A stretch of DNA of 64,000 nt, from NCBI GenBank assembly GCA_963759055.1, contig CAVWYD010000002.1, positions 222,801-286,800 of the forward strand, written 5' to 3'. Shown here piece after piece: positions 8,832 through 17,744 of the stretch. The stretch comes from Thiosocius sp963759055. GTDB taxonomy: Bacteria; Pseudomonadota; Gammaproteobacteria; Chromatiales; Chromatiaceae. Both the position numbers and the translations under genes were made by a program. Below the pieces are notes generated by a model. That model was given only the letters and a program-made list of their open reading frames with translations. It made no database searches and had not been told where the DNA came from. How positions within the stretch are numbered: position 1 is the first letter of the stretch; every line of letters starts with the position of its first letter.

Positions 8832-9566
8832 ATGCGGCTCGCTGATATGACCTGGCTGGAGGCAGAGCTGCTGCTGACACCTGAGGCTGTGGTCATGATC
8901 CCCTTGGGTGCGGCGGCGAAGGAACATGGCCACCACTTGAGGCTCGACAACGACTACCGCCTGGCCAATGCGCTCAGCGAGCGCGTCATGGAACAAACCC
9001 CGGTGATCGTCGCGCCAACGGTGCCCTACCACCACTATCCCGCGTTCACCACTTACCCGGGGTCGACCAACCTCCGTTTCGATACCGCCCGTGATCTGAT
9101 CGTGGATATCGTCGGCAGCCTTGCGGCCTTCGGCCCGCGGCGTTTCTATGTGCTCAACACCGGTGTGTCGACCATGAAACCCCTGCAGGCCGCGGCCGAT
9201 CTGCTGCATGAAGCGCAGATCACACTCCGCTACACGGATATCCTCGCGGTGGCCGCCACGGTCGAACGCAGTGTCACGCAACAGCTGCGCGGCAGCCACG
9301 CCGATGAGATCGAGACTTCGATGATGCTGTATCTCACGCCGGAGCGCGTCGACATGCGGCAGGCCGTGAAGGACGACCAGCCACGCACCGGAGAAGGTGG
9401 ATTTTCACGGCTTCCGGGCCACAAGGGCATCTACTCGGCCTCCGGGGTATGGGGCGATGCGACGCTGGCCGAGGCGGGTAAGGGAAAACGCCTTGTTGAC
9501 GCGGTTGTCGATGGGGTCATTCAGGACATAGAAAACTTGCGCCATCAACCGACTCAGTCGCGGTAA
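8832..9566 (+). CDS. creatininase-family amidohydrolase, variant subfamily
   Basis: 244-residue protein of the creatininase fold. Recognisable blocks are IPLGAAAKEHGHHLRLDND, YPGSTNLRFDTARD, RRFYVLNTGVST and SHADEIETSMML. Compared with classical creatininase, where a Glu-x-His-x8-Asp set plus NGHxEN bind two metals, here Lys30 stands at the first Glu, and NTGVST replaces the NGH block, so His and Glu ligands are missing while His32, Asp41 and the late Glu remain. I believe this K-E-H/NTGVST form recurs as a subfamily. Substrate is unknown. It ends 22 bp before the convergent LysR gene. Confidence 0.75.
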   Translation: MRLADMTWLEAELLLTPEAVVMIPLGAAAKEHGHHLRLDNDYRLANALSERVMEQTPVIVAPTVPYHHYPAFTTYPGSTNLRFDTARDLIVDIVGSLAAFGPRRFYVLNTGVSTMKPLQAAADLLHEAQITLRYTDILAVAATVERSVTQQLRGSHADEIETSMMLYLTPERVDMRQAVKDDQPRTGEGGFSRLPGHKGIYSASGVWGDATLAEAGKGKRLVDAVVDGVIQDIENLRHQPTQSR

Positions 9567-9588
9567 AACAGCTTCTCAGACACACGCG

Positions 9589-10494
9589 TCAAGCTGCGGC
9601 CGTCTTCTCGTCGGCGATCTCATCCATCACCCAGTCGAGGAAGGCCCGCATCTGGTCTGTGAGTTTGCGGTGTTTCTGATAGACGAGGTAATAGCCGAGC
9701 TGGTTTTCCATCGCGATGTCTATGGGGGTTACCAGCCGACCATACAGCACCTCTCTCGCCACCAGCTGACGATCGGCCAGGGCGATACCCAGGCTCTCCA
9801 TCGCGGCGCCCATGGCCAGCGAGGTACTCGAAAAACCCAGGCGCTTGGCGCGCTTCTCACAGGTGACCCCGAAGGTGGCGAGGAACTCATCCCACTCCGA
9901 GGGTCGGGTCGAGACGTCGATCAGGGTATGGGCACACAGCTCTTCAGGTTTCGTAATCCGCGGATTGACCTCGACGAAGCCCGGGCTGCAGACGGGTACC
10001 AGGACCACCTCGCGCAGGAAGAAGACCTCGAGTCCGGGCCATTTTCCGTCACCGAAATAGATCGCCATGTCGATATCCGACCAGGCGAAATCGATCGGCG
10101 AATTGTTCGGACTGAGGCGCAGCTCAATGTCCGGATGACGGGTCTGGAATTCGCGCACCTTGGGCACCAGCCAGCGGGTAAGGAATGCCGGCGAGACACT
10201 GACATTCAACGCCCCGGAGTTTGAAGAGGCGAGCAGGCGCCGAGTCGCCAGGTCGATTTCGTCGAGCGCATCCGTGATCGACTCGAGGTAGCGTTGGCCG
10301 GCGATCGTCAGATATACCTTGCGCCGGGCGCGTCGAAACAGGCTGACGCCCAGGTATTCCTCCAGGGACTTGACCTGATGGCTGATTGCCGAAGGCGTGA
10401 CGAAAAGCTCTTGGGCGGCCTCGTTGAAGCTGCCACGCCGCGCCGCGGCCTCGAAGGCCGTGACCGATTTAAGCGGGGGCAGTCGTCTGCTCAT
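9589..10494 (-). CDS. LysR-family regulator, GcvA type
   Basis: 301-residue LysR regulator. The winged helix-turn-helix opens with MSRRLPPLKSVTAFEAAARR and contains ELFVTPSAISHQVKSLE and LFRRARRKVYLT, the pattern of GcvA-like members; residues about 90-295 form the effector-binding domain. It is transcribed divergently from a 70-codon gene across a 199-bp AT-richer region holding an inverted repeat, the usual arrangement for a LysR protein and its target. No glycine-cleavage genes are nearby, so the GcvA resemblance is about family, not function. Confidence 0.88.
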   Translation of the reverse strand: MSRRLPPLKSVTAFEAAARRGSFNEAAQELFVTPSAISHQVKSLEEYLGVSLFRRARRKVYLTIAGQRYLESITDALDEIDLATRRLLASSNSGALNVSVSPAFLTRWLVPKVREFQTRHPDIELRLSPNNSPIDFAWSDIDMAIYFGDGKWPGLEVFFLREVVLVPVCSPGFVEVNPRITKPEELCAHTLIDVSTRPSEWDEFLATFGVTCEKRAKRLGFSSTSLAMGAAMESLGIALADRQLVAREVLYGRLVTPIDIAMENQLGYYLVYQKHRKLTDQMRAFLDWVMDEIADEKTAAA

Positions 10495-10563
10495 GCGATT
10501 CCTGAAGTTGATTTTTTCTCATCTTTAGAAGAAAAAGTATCATTTGTAGGTAACAACACCAGC

Positions 10564-10620
10564 TTCTAATATAGCTTCCAACAGGCCCGTTTTTGCGACT
10601 TTTTACGAGATATATTAGAA
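10564..10620. promoter_or_regulatory. inverted repeat, possible LysR operator
   Basis: TTCTAATATA at 10564-10573 is the exact reverse complement of TATATTAGAA at 10611-10620, separated by 37 bp in an otherwise GC-rich contig. A further AT-rich imperfect dyad (TTTTTTCT and AGAAGAAAAA) lies at 10511-10536 close to the regulator start. The position between the divergent regulator and the small gene fits a regulator recruitment plus activation site; binding is inferred. Confidence 0.35.
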
Positions 10621-10693
10621 AGTTCGGTGTTACTCACCTGAGCAAGTCTCTACAGCGCACTTCCGACCTACCCTTTGGACGACTTAACTTTAG

Positions 10694-10906
10694 GTGAAAA
10701 AAATGCAAGATGAAACTGACTGCGACGTCCGGCTGAACAGCTTTGGCGAACCCGACGTCGACTATTACATCGTCAAGGCGCACGAGATGCGCAACGAGGC
10801 GATCAGAACGGGCTTTGGGGCCTTCACGGCCTGGGTTGCAAATTGCCTCGACCGCGTCTGGTCCCCGGACCGGGCACACAGGCATGCACCGCGGCGGGTG
10901 GCCTGA
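10694..10906 (+). CDS. small DUF1127-like hypothetical protein
   Basis: Small protein of 70 residues from GTG at 10694, or 67 from ATG at 10703. The core, DYYIVKAHEMRNEAIRTGF followed by a Trp-containing hydrophobic helix and a short basic tail (RAHRHAPRRVA), resembles small amphipathic proteins with an A-x2-MR-x-EA motif found next to DUF1127-type genes. No reliable family assignment is possible. Its position divergent from a GcvA-type regulator and behind an inverted repeat argues that it is real. Confidence 0.5.
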   Translation: MKKMQDETDCDVRLNSFGEPDVDYYIVKAHEMRNEAIRTGFGAFTAWVANCLDRVWSPDRAHRHAPRRVA

Positions 10907-10969
10907 ACAAAAATGGTTTTACTGACAAAGGCTTGGGAGGGATCCTGACCCTTTGTTGTCCAATCCCGA

Positions 10970-11560
10970 TCACGCGACCAGGCCGCATCCCGGATCCATC
11001 ACCTCCAGGCACTGGCGGTGCGCACGATGCAGACGCATCTTCGTGGCGCTCAGACCAATCCCCAAGGTCGCCGAGATCTCTTCCAACGGCAGTTCCAGCC
11101 AATAGCGTAAGGCAAGGATCTCTCGCGCCTTTGGGCTGACTTGCGCCAAGGCCTCGGCCACAAACTGCCGTCGGTGATCCGCTTCGATTTCCGCAGCAGC
11201 CTGGACGGATTCATGGACTTCGATCACGGCCAGAAGATGCTCTACGTTGGCATATTGCTGTTTTTTTCGAAGAAAGGTGTAGCACTGATTGTCCGCAATC
11301 CGCGTCAGCCAGGTCTTCAGGCTCGCACGGCCCTCGAAACGGTTTGCAAACCGATAGGCATTGAGGAAGGACTCCTGCAGCACGTCCTCTGCATCCGCCG
11401 CATTGTGCAGATGACCCATACAACGCCGGTAGAGGTACGGCCGATAGGCATGCATCAGGGATGCAAACGCCTGCTCCCAGCCAAGCCGCCGATCGACGAC
11501 CGCTTCCAGCAGTTGCACCTCTTGGGCGTTGATCTTTTTTCTTTCGGCAGAAGCACTCAT
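10970..11560 (-). CDS. ECF-family RNA polymerase sigma factor
   Basis: 196-residue sigma-70 factor with regions 2 and 4 only. Region 2 includes YRRCMGHLHNAADAEDVLQE and FEGRASLKTWLTRIADN; region 4 includes VSPKAREILALRYWLELPLEEI and LGIGLSATKMRLHRAHRQC. The first 30 residues are a basic extension. No anti-sigma gene is recognisable on either side: downstream is the small DUF1127-like gene region and upstream the divergent HdfR-type regulator, so its control is unknown. Confidence 0.9.
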   Translation of the reverse strand: MSASAERKKINAQEVQLLEAVVDRRLGWEQAFASLMHAYRPYLYRRCMGHLHNAADAEDVLQESFLNAYRFANRFEGRASLKTWLTRIADNQCYTFLRKKQQYANVEHLLAVIEVHESVQAAAEIEADHRRQFVAEALAQVSPKAREILALRYWLELPLEEISATLGIGLSATKMRLHRAHRQCLEVMDPGCGLVA

Positions 11561-11638
11561 TGCTTATCCCCCATCCTCGTTTTCTGGAGGACCAGCAATC
11601 TAGGCGGCTTGCTTTAACAAATAAAACTAATTATTTTG

Positions 11639-11649
11639 GTCACAGTGAC
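11639..11649. promoter_or_regulatory. palindrome between ECF sigma and LysR genes
   Basis: GTCACAGTGAC is a perfect 5-1-5 palindrome, embedded in an AT-rich stretch (11616-11672), 20 bp before the HdfR-type gene start and 79 bp before the divergent sigma factor start. It could be an operator for either gene. Only the symmetry is seen; no factor is implied. Confidence 0.3.
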
Positions 11650-11669
11650 AAACTATTTTTGTTAACAAT

Positions 11670-12506
11670 ATGGATATCGAGCTCCTGCGGACGTTCCTGG
11701 AGGTCAACCGGACCCGACACTTCAGCCAGGCGGCGGAAGCGCTCAACCTCACCCAGGCGGCCGTGAGCGCGCGCATAAAGCAATTGGAGGGCCTGCTCGA
11801 TGTATCGCTGTTTGATCGGAACCGGCGGGAGGTAAAACTCACCCCGGAGGGCCATCGGCTGCGCCGGCATGCCGAACGCCTGCTTGCTGACTGGCGCAAG
11901 GCGCGCCAGGAGGTGACGGCAGGGGGGGCGAAGCACCAGTTGTCGGTCAGCAGCAGTCCGCGACTGTGGGATATCCTGCTACGCAGATGGTTGATCGATT
12001 TGCGCCGGAACGAGCCCGATCTGGCCATCACCACATACTCTCTGGGGCCGGACGCGGTGATCCGGCAACTGCTGGATGGCGTGGTCGATCTCGCCTTCCT
12101 GCTCGATCCGCCGCAGCTGGATGTCCTCCAGGTGCGAGAGATTGCCCCGTTGCATCTGACACTGGTCTCCAGCACGCCGTCCCTGAGTCCCGAACTTGCC
12201 GTCAACGAGCATTTCATCATGGTCGACTGGGGACTGGCGCACGCGCTCGAGTTGCAGCGGGCTTTTCCAGACATGCCGGAACCGCACACCCGCCTCGCCA
12301 CGGCCCGGTTGGCGCTCGAATACCTGAAGACACTCGGCGGAAGCGCATATCTACCCATCGGCATGGTTGCTTCTCTGATTCGGCGCCGTCGCCTGTATGC
12401 CGTTGCGGGCGCACCCGGGTTCGAGCGCACCGCCTTCGCCATCTATCCGGTACGCAGTGACCGCAAGGCCAGTATCGAACAGGTGCTCTCCGTATTCAGA
12501 CCTTGA
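11670..12506 (+). CDS. LysR-family regulator, HdfR type
   Basis: 278-residue LysR regulator starting MDIELLRTFLEVNRTRHFSQ, with the recognition helix in LNLTQAAVSARIKQLEGLL and LFDRNRREVKLTPEG after it, close to HdfR. The effector domain is short and the protein ends without the usual last 15-20 residues, though the fold appears complete. It is divergent from the ECF sigma gene with a palindrome in the 109-bp gap, and ends 30 bp before the convergent CorA gene. Its targets are not evident. Confidence 0.88.
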   Translation: MDIELLRTFLEVNRTRHFSQAAEALNLTQAAVSARIKQLEGLLDVSLFDRNRREVKLTPEGHRLRRHAERLLADWRKARQEVTAGGAKHQLSVSSSPRLWDILLRRWLIDLRRNEPDLAITTYSLGPDAVIRQLLDGVVDLAFLLDPPQLDVLQVREIAPLHLTLVSSTPSLSPELAVNEHFIMVDWGLAHALELQRAFPDMPEPHTRLATARLALEYLKTLGGSAYLPIGMVASLIRRRRLYAVAGAPGFERTAFAIYPVRSDRKASIEQVLSVFRP

Positions 12507-12536
12507 GCACTCGCAGCGAAACATGACACAAGGTCT

Positions 12537-13499
12537 CTATAACCAGTGCTTGCGTCGAAAGATGTAGAACAGGCCGGTTGCCAGGAAAGCCATGACACCC
12601 AGCAGCGTGAAATAACCATAAGTTGATTTCAGCTCAGGCATGTTCTCGAAGTTCATACCGTAGATACCGACCAGCAGCGTCAGTGGCACGAATATCACGG
12701 TAACAACCGTCAGCACTTTCATCACCTGGTTGAGGTTGTGACCGTTCAGGCTGATGTAACCCTCAATCAGGTCGTTGATGACGTTCTGGTAGAGTTCGGC
12801 AAGGCTGTTGAAGCGTTCAGCCTGTGTCGCGACATCCTCATACTCTTCGGCCCAGCCCCCTAAATGCTGCCGCTCCGCATACGTGCTGAGGCGCTGGGTG
12901 ACCGCCATATGGTAGTTGAGGATCCGCCGCATCTTGCGCAGTGCCGTGTTGTAGCCGACGAGTTCCTGCATCAGGTCTTCTTCGAATTCGACGAACAACA
13001 CATCTTCGACGGTATCCAGGCGCTCCTCGAGGTCCAGCAATACCCTGCCGTAACGATCCACCATCCGACGCGCAAGGCCGGCAACGACCTGATGGGGGGA
13101 CTCGAAATCGATCTCGCCATTCCGGATCTTCTCTCGCAGCATGAGCAGGTAATTCGACCTGGAGTCATGGCGCGTGATAACGAAGTCCCTGTCTGCAAAC
13201 ATCGCCATCTGCTGGGTGGCAAAATCCAGCGTATGCGAATCTGCGTCCAATAGTTTCAAAAGGAGAAACAGGCGTTCGCCCTCTGCCTCGAATGCCGGTG
13301 GGTGCCGGACTCGAAAGGCATCCTCCACGTCGGCTTCCGCCAGACCAAACTTCTGTTCGAGCATGTCCCGGTCGGAATCGCTTCCGGCACCCTCTATATC
13401 GAGCCATAGCAGGCTGCCAGGCTGGGATTTCCAGATATCGAACAATTCCTCGCCACCGATGTGGACACCACTCGTGGTTTTAAGTAACCAGGTATGCAT
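12537..13499 (-). CDS. corA: CorA-type magnesium/cobalt transporter
   Basis: Inner-membrane divalent cation channel of the CorA family, 320 residues. The long cytoplasmic N-terminal domain is followed by a stalk helix and two C-terminal membrane helices around the selectivity motif in IYGMNFENMPEL; the protein ends FYIFRRKHWL. ATG at 13499 is preferred to the in-frame GTG at 13514 because GGGAGA lies at the right distance before the ATG. It is the last of four co-oriented genes CorC-MgtE-MscS-CorA with gaps of 21, 64 and 26 bp, an apparent magnesium and osmotic homeostasis operon. Confidence 0.9.
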   Translation of the reverse strand: MHTWLLKTTSGVHIGGEELFDIWKSQPGSLLWLDIEGAGSDSDRDMLEQKFGLAEADVEDAFRVRHPPAFEAEGERLFLLLKLLDADSHTLDFATQQMAMFADRDFVITRHDSRSNYLLMLREKIRNGEIDFESPHQVVAGLARRMVDRYGRVLLDLEERLDTVEDVLFVEFEEDLMQELVGYNTALRKMRRILNYHMAVTQRLSTYAERQHLGGWAEEYEDVATQAERFNSLAELYQNVINDLIEGYISLNGHNLNQVMKVLTVVTVIFVPLTLLVGIYGMNFENMPELKSTYGYFTLLGVMAFLATGLFYIFRRKHWL

Positions 13500-13525
13500 A
13501 AGTTTGTCTCCCACTCGATAGATGG

Positions 13526-14869
13526 TTATGAGGCTTCGCTATTCTTCAGCGCTTCCCGGAGTGCCGAAACCTCTTGCTCACCGAGCACACTCTTCAAATG
13601 CAGGTCACGTTGCGGGAACGGAATCTCGATCCCATGCTCATGGAACAGGTCCCAGACCACCAGCAGCACATCGCTGATCACACTGCCGCGCCCCTGCTGC
13701 GGATCATTGATCCACACGCGCAGTTCGAGATTGACCGAGCTGTCGCCAAACCCTGTCACGTTGATGCGCGGCTCCGGATTCTTTTGCACCCGGGCGATCT
13801 GCGCCGCGCTCTCCAGACACAGTTTCATCGCCAGGCGGAGGTCCGAGTCATAAGAGATCCCGACCGGGATGCGCAGCCGCACCAGGCTGTCGGAGAACGA
13901 CCAGTTCTCCACCCGCTGGACGATGAGCTCTTCATTCGGAATCAGGTGCTCAATGGCATCACGGGTGATCACCGAGGTGTAGCGCAGGCCCAGATGGTTG
14001 ACCCAGCCATAGGTCGGGCCCAGGGAAATCACATCACCCGGCTTTATCGAGCGATCCATCAGCAGGATCAGGCCACTGACCAGGTTGGAAAAGATTTTCT
14101 GCAGGCCAAAGCCCAGACCGACACCCAGCGCGCCACTGAAGACCGCCAAAGCGGTGAGATCGATACCGACCGCAGACAGGGCGACCAGGATCGCCAGGGT
14201 GACCAGCGAGATGCGGGTGAGTTTGGACACCAGCACCCGGGTCGTGGCACTGGATCCCTGCGACCGGGCCATGCGGCGCTCGACCATGCCGGCGACGCCG
14301 TTGGCGAGCCATAGTGCAAACCATAGTGAAAGGCCCACCTTGACCACCGTCAGCGGCGAGAGGCGCAACTGGCCTATCTGCACGGCCCAGCTGTCGAGAA
14401 TCTCCATGGTCGGATCGAGCAGACCAAATATGTTCAGCGCCGCAAAGGTCCAGGCGAGCACCGCCAGCACGCGGGCCACCCCGGGGTTTTCAATCAGTGT
14501 CGAGGCCAGGTTTATCAGCACCCAGGCAGTGAGCAGGCTCGCGACCGTGACCAGCAGCCCCTGCGGCCAACCGAATTGCGAACTGATCTTGATCGCCAGC
14601 CATTGCAGCATCAGCCAGGCGATGGTGTTGCGATTCAGAGTCAGAGCGGACCATACGCGGCGGAAGCTGGGCACACGGGCGGTGCGTTCAGTCAGGGCGT
14701 CCAACAGACGCTTGAGCAGCGGCGCCAGTATCCAGCGCGCGACCACGAATACCGCGACGATAACCGCGAACTGCAGCCAGAGTGCAGGCTGCATCACCAG
14801 CGCCTGCACCTTTTCCAAGAATTGGAGCGCCTTGGCGACCAAGGCATCTATGTCGATCATGTTTTCCAT
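13526..14869 (-). CDS. MscS-family mechanosensitive channel
   Basis: 447-residue small-conductance channel with about four to five predicted membrane segments before the pore. The TM3 and beta-domain region reads GLGFGLQKIFSNLVSGLIL then DRSIKPGDVISLG, and later LIPNEELIVQRVENWSFSD, all typical. It is paralogous to the frameshifted channel at 35184 (shared SIKPGD-ISLG, WSFSD-LVRL, INDPQ blocks). It lies inside the CorC-MgtE-MscS-CorA operon, suggesting coupling of turgor release and divalent ion control. Confidence 0.92.
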   Translation of the reverse strand: MENMIDIDALVAKALQFLEKVQALVMQPALWLQFAVIVAVFVVARWILAPLLKRLLDALTERTARVPSFRRVWSALTLNRNTIAWLMLQWLAIKISSQFGWPQGLLVTVASLLTAWVLINLASTLIENPGVARVLAVLAWTFAALNIFGLLDPTMEILDSWAVQIGQLRLSPLTVVKVGLSLWFALWLANGVAGMVERRMARSQGSSATTRVLVSKLTRISLVTLAILVALSAVGIDLTALAVFSGALGVGLGFGLQKIFSNLVSGLILLMDRSIKPGDVISLGPTYGWVNHLGLRYTSVITRDAIEHLIPNEELIVQRVENWSFSDSLVRLRIPVGISYDSDLRLAMKLCLESAAQIARVQKNPEPRINVTGFGDSSVNLELRVWINDPQQGRGSVISDVLLVVWDLFHEHGIEIPFPQRDLHLKSVLGEQEVSALREALKNSEAS

Positions 14870-14933
14870 CGCTAACCCCTTTATGCCCTTTATGCCCTTC
14901 TATGCCCTGTTGTCCCCTGGCAGTCCCAGCGGC

Positions 14934-16289
14934 TCATAGCAGAAACACCGTGGCCAGACCCAGAAAGCTCAAAAAACCAATAATGTCGGTCACCGTGGTC
15001 AGGATGACCGCACCCGAAAGTGCAGGATCGATGCCCATCCGGTCCAGCAGCAATGGTATCCAGATGCCCGACAGCGCGGCGGCCAACAGGTTCAGAATGG
15101 TGGCTACCGCAATGACCGCGGCGATACCCGCATCAAAAAACCAGAGGTAGGCGACAAGCGCGACCACGATGGACCAGACCAGACCATTGAGCACGCCCAC
15201 ACCGACCTCTTTAAACGTCAGCCAGCGCACGTTTGACTTTGCGATCTGATCCAGTGCCAGACCACGGATGGTCAGGGTCAGGGTCTGACTGCCGGCGATG
15301 CCGCCCATGCTTGCGACAACCGGCATCAGTACCGCCAGGGCAACGAATTTTTCCAAAACCTCTTCGAACTGACCGATCACCCAGGCCGCCAGGAATACCG
15401 TAATCAGATTTATTCCCAGCCATACGCCACGTCGCTTGGCACTCGGCACCACCGGTGCGAACAGATCCTCCTCCTGATCGAGGCCGGCCTGTTTCATCAT
15501 CGAGTGTTCTGCCTCTTCGCGGATCAGTTCGACCACGCCGTCGACGTTGATTCGTCCCAGCAGGACGTCCCGCTCATCCACCACAGCCACCGAAATCAGG
15601 TCACGGCGCTCGAACAGTGCAACCACATCGTGTGTGCTGGCATCGGCCAGGACCTTATCGACATCCCGGCGCATCAGATCCCGAACCACGGACTCCGGCT
15701 GCGCGGTCAGCAATGTGGCAATATCCAGCTTGCCGAGATAGTGGCTCTCTTCATCCACGACCATCAATGCATCCGTATGCGATGGCAATACCTCGTGACG
15801 CCTGATCCAGCGCAGCACCACGGCCATCGTCACATCGTCGTGGACACCGAGCACCTCGCTGTCCATGAGGCGCCCGGCGGTACCCTCGGGGAAACTGCGA
15901 ACCACCTCCAGGCGCTGGCGATGCGCTTCCTCCAGTTTGTCGACGATGGCATCACCGAGGTCTGCAGGTAGCGTCTCGAGGACCTCCGCGAGGTCCTCGG
16001 CATGCATTTCGCCGGCCGCGGCAACCAGCTGCTCCTCGGGCATTTCCCCGATGATGCTGGCGCGCGCCTCTTCGCGCATCAAGCCGAGCACATCGCCATG
16101 GACTTCAGGTTCGATCAGCTCCCATACGCGCCTGCGTTGTTCCGGCGGCAGGGACTCGAGGATATGGGCAAGGTCGGCGGCATGCAGCTCATCGAGCGCC
16201 AAACGCAGCTCGCGCAGGTTCCCGAGCTCCAGGTCCAGCAGGACGAGCTCGATCAGGTCACTGCCGATTGATTCTATCGCTGATTCCAT
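14934..16289 (-). CDS. mgtE: MgtE magnesium transporter
   Basis: 451-residue MgtE channel. N-terminal superhelical domain (LADILESLPPEQRRRVWEL...), then paired CBS domains (about residues 135-255) that sense magnesium, then a C-terminal membrane domain of five helices containing the characteristic VVASMGGIAGSQTLTLTIRG and DPALSGAVILTTVTDI blocks. Second gene of the ion operon, 21 bp after the CorC-like gene. Having MgtE and CorA in one operon gives two independent magnesium routes under one promoter. Confidence 0.93.
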   Translation of the reverse strand: MESAIESIGSDLIELVLLDLELGNLRELRLALDELHAADLAHILESLPPEQRRRVWELIEPEVHGDVLGLMREEARASIIGEMPEEQLVAAAGEMHAEDLAEVLETLPADLGDAIVDKLEEAHRQRLEVVRSFPEGTAGRLMDSEVLGVHDDVTMAVVLRWIRRHEVLPSHTDALMVVDEESHYLGKLDIATLLTAQPESVVRDLMRRDVDKVLADASTHDVVALFERRDLISVAVVDERDVLLGRINVDGVVELIREEAEHSMMKQAGLDQEEDLFAPVVPSAKRRGVWLGINLITVFLAAWVIGQFEEVLEKFVALAVLMPVVASMGGIAGSQTLTLTIRGLALDQIAKSNVRWLTFKEVGVGVLNGLVWSIVVALVAYLWFFDAGIAAVIAVATILNLLAAALSGIWIPLLLDRMGIDPALSGAVILTTVTDIIGFLSFLGLATVFLL

Positions 16290-16310
16290 AGGTCACCTTG
16301 AGCTGCAGAC

Positions 16311-17663
16311 TCATGGGTCCTTTTGTGCTTCGGGATCTTTAGGCACAGGCTCCAAACCGGAGCGCTTCTCAATACTCACGCGACCAACCCGCTGTTCGTC
16401 GAGCGACAGCACGATCATGACGAAAAGACCGTCCTCGACCCTGTCGCCCACCTCTGGCATACGCGCCAGGTGTTGCATGAAAAGACCCGACAGCGTGTTG
16501 GCGTCCAGATCATCCGGTGCGACGTATCCCGTCACACGCTCCAGATCAGACAACGAGATAAGCCCGTCTGCCTCCCACAGGTTTTCACCCGCCTGTGTTA
16601 TGCCCTCCTCCTGCCCGACATCGTCTGTCTCGTCATGGATCTCGCCCACGATCTCTTCCAACAGGTCTTCCAGCGTGACGATACCGTCCAGTGCCCCGTA
16701 CTCATCCACCACAAAAGCCATGTGCGCGCGTCGCACCCGCATCAGATCCAGCAACTCGGCCACGCGCTGGCTTTCCGGCACGATCAGGGGTTCACGGACA
16801 AAACGTGTCAGATCCGTCCACGGCTCCAGCTCACCATCCAGCATCGCCGCATGAATGTCCTTCACCAGCACGATACCCCTGATCGCGTCGTCCTTCGCGC
16901 CATCGATCAGGGGGAAACGTGAGTGCCCGGTCTCGCGCATAATCCTCAGGTTCGCGGCAGGCTCGGCCTTCAAATCGAGCGCATGCATACTGCTCACCGG
17001 GATCATCACCCTTCCGACCTGTCGCTGATCGAACTGAAACATGTTATGCAGCATGTCCGCCTTGCCATGCGCCAATTCGCCGTGCTCGCGCGAAGTGGCG
17101 ACCAGCCCCTGAAGTTCATCACCACTCAATACCTCGGCATGAGTGGCCTCCGCCACGTTGAAAACCTTCAGAATCGAGCGCGACGCCCGGTTGAGCAGCC
17201 AGTTGAGCGGATACACGGCGAGGTATGACCAGTGCAGCGGATACGCCACCGCCAGCGACATCGGTTCGGGCCGTCGGATGGCCAGGGTCTTGGGCACCTG
17301 TTCCCCAATCACGATGTGCAGGGAGGAGAACACCAGAAAGCCGGTCAGAAAGGCAATGGTATGCACCATCTGCGGTGACAGATCGGCTGAGCTCAACAAA
17401 GGTTCGAGCATCGCCGCTACCGTCGGCTCGCCTACCCAACCGAGCCCCAGGGAGGCCATGGTAATACCCAGCTGACAGGCCGCCAGATAGGCCTCGAGAT
17501 TGTGCTGGATGCGCACTGTAAGCTTTGCGGCAGCACTGCCTTGATCAGCCAGCGCCTCAATGCGGAAGCCCCGCGCCTTTACCAGCGCAAACTCGGCGGC
17601 AACGAAAAAGGCGTTGGCCGCGAGCAAAAGTACGACAGCCAGGAGGCTGAATGTGATGTCCAT
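16311..17663 (-). CDS. CNNM/CorC-type transporter (DUF21-CBS-CorC_HlyC)
   Basis: 450-residue membrane protein: DUF21 membrane domain (residues about 1-190, beginning MDITFSLLAVVLLLAANAFF), a CBS pair (about 215-340, with VDEYGALDGIVTLEDLLEEI), and a C-terminal CorC_HlyC domain. Older annotation calls this family hemolysin; current evidence for relatives points to magnesium or sodium-coupled ion transport. It is the first gene of the four-gene ion operon, so the operon promoter should lie just above 17663. Confidence 0.9.
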   Translation of the reverse strand: MDITFSLLAVVLLLAANAFFVAAEFALVKARGFRIEALADQGSAAAKLTVRIQHNLEAYLAACQLGITMASLGLGWVGEPTVAAMLEPLLSSADLSPQMVHTIAFLTGFLVFSSLHIVIGEQVPKTLAIRRPEPMSLAVAYPLHWSYLAVYPLNWLLNRASRSILKVFNVAEATHAEVLSGDELQGLVATSREHGELAHGKADMLHNMFQFDQRQVGRVMIPVSSMHALDLKAEPAANLRIMRETGHSRFPLIDGAKDDAIRGIVLVKDIHAAMLDGELEPWTDLTRFVREPLIVPESQRVAELLDLMRVRRAHMAFVVDEYGALDGIVTLEDLLEEIVGEIHDETDDVGQEEGITQAGENLWEADGLISLSDLERVTGYVAPDDLDANTLSGLFMQHLARMPEVGDRVEDGLFVMIVLSLDEQRVGRVSIEKRSGLEPVPKDPEAQKDP

Positions 17664-17744
17664 CAGGATTGACTCTTACACTGCTTTTGATTAGAGGGGG
17701 TGAGCGGTTCAAACGTCACATTCTTCGTGACGGATTGTGCTCGA

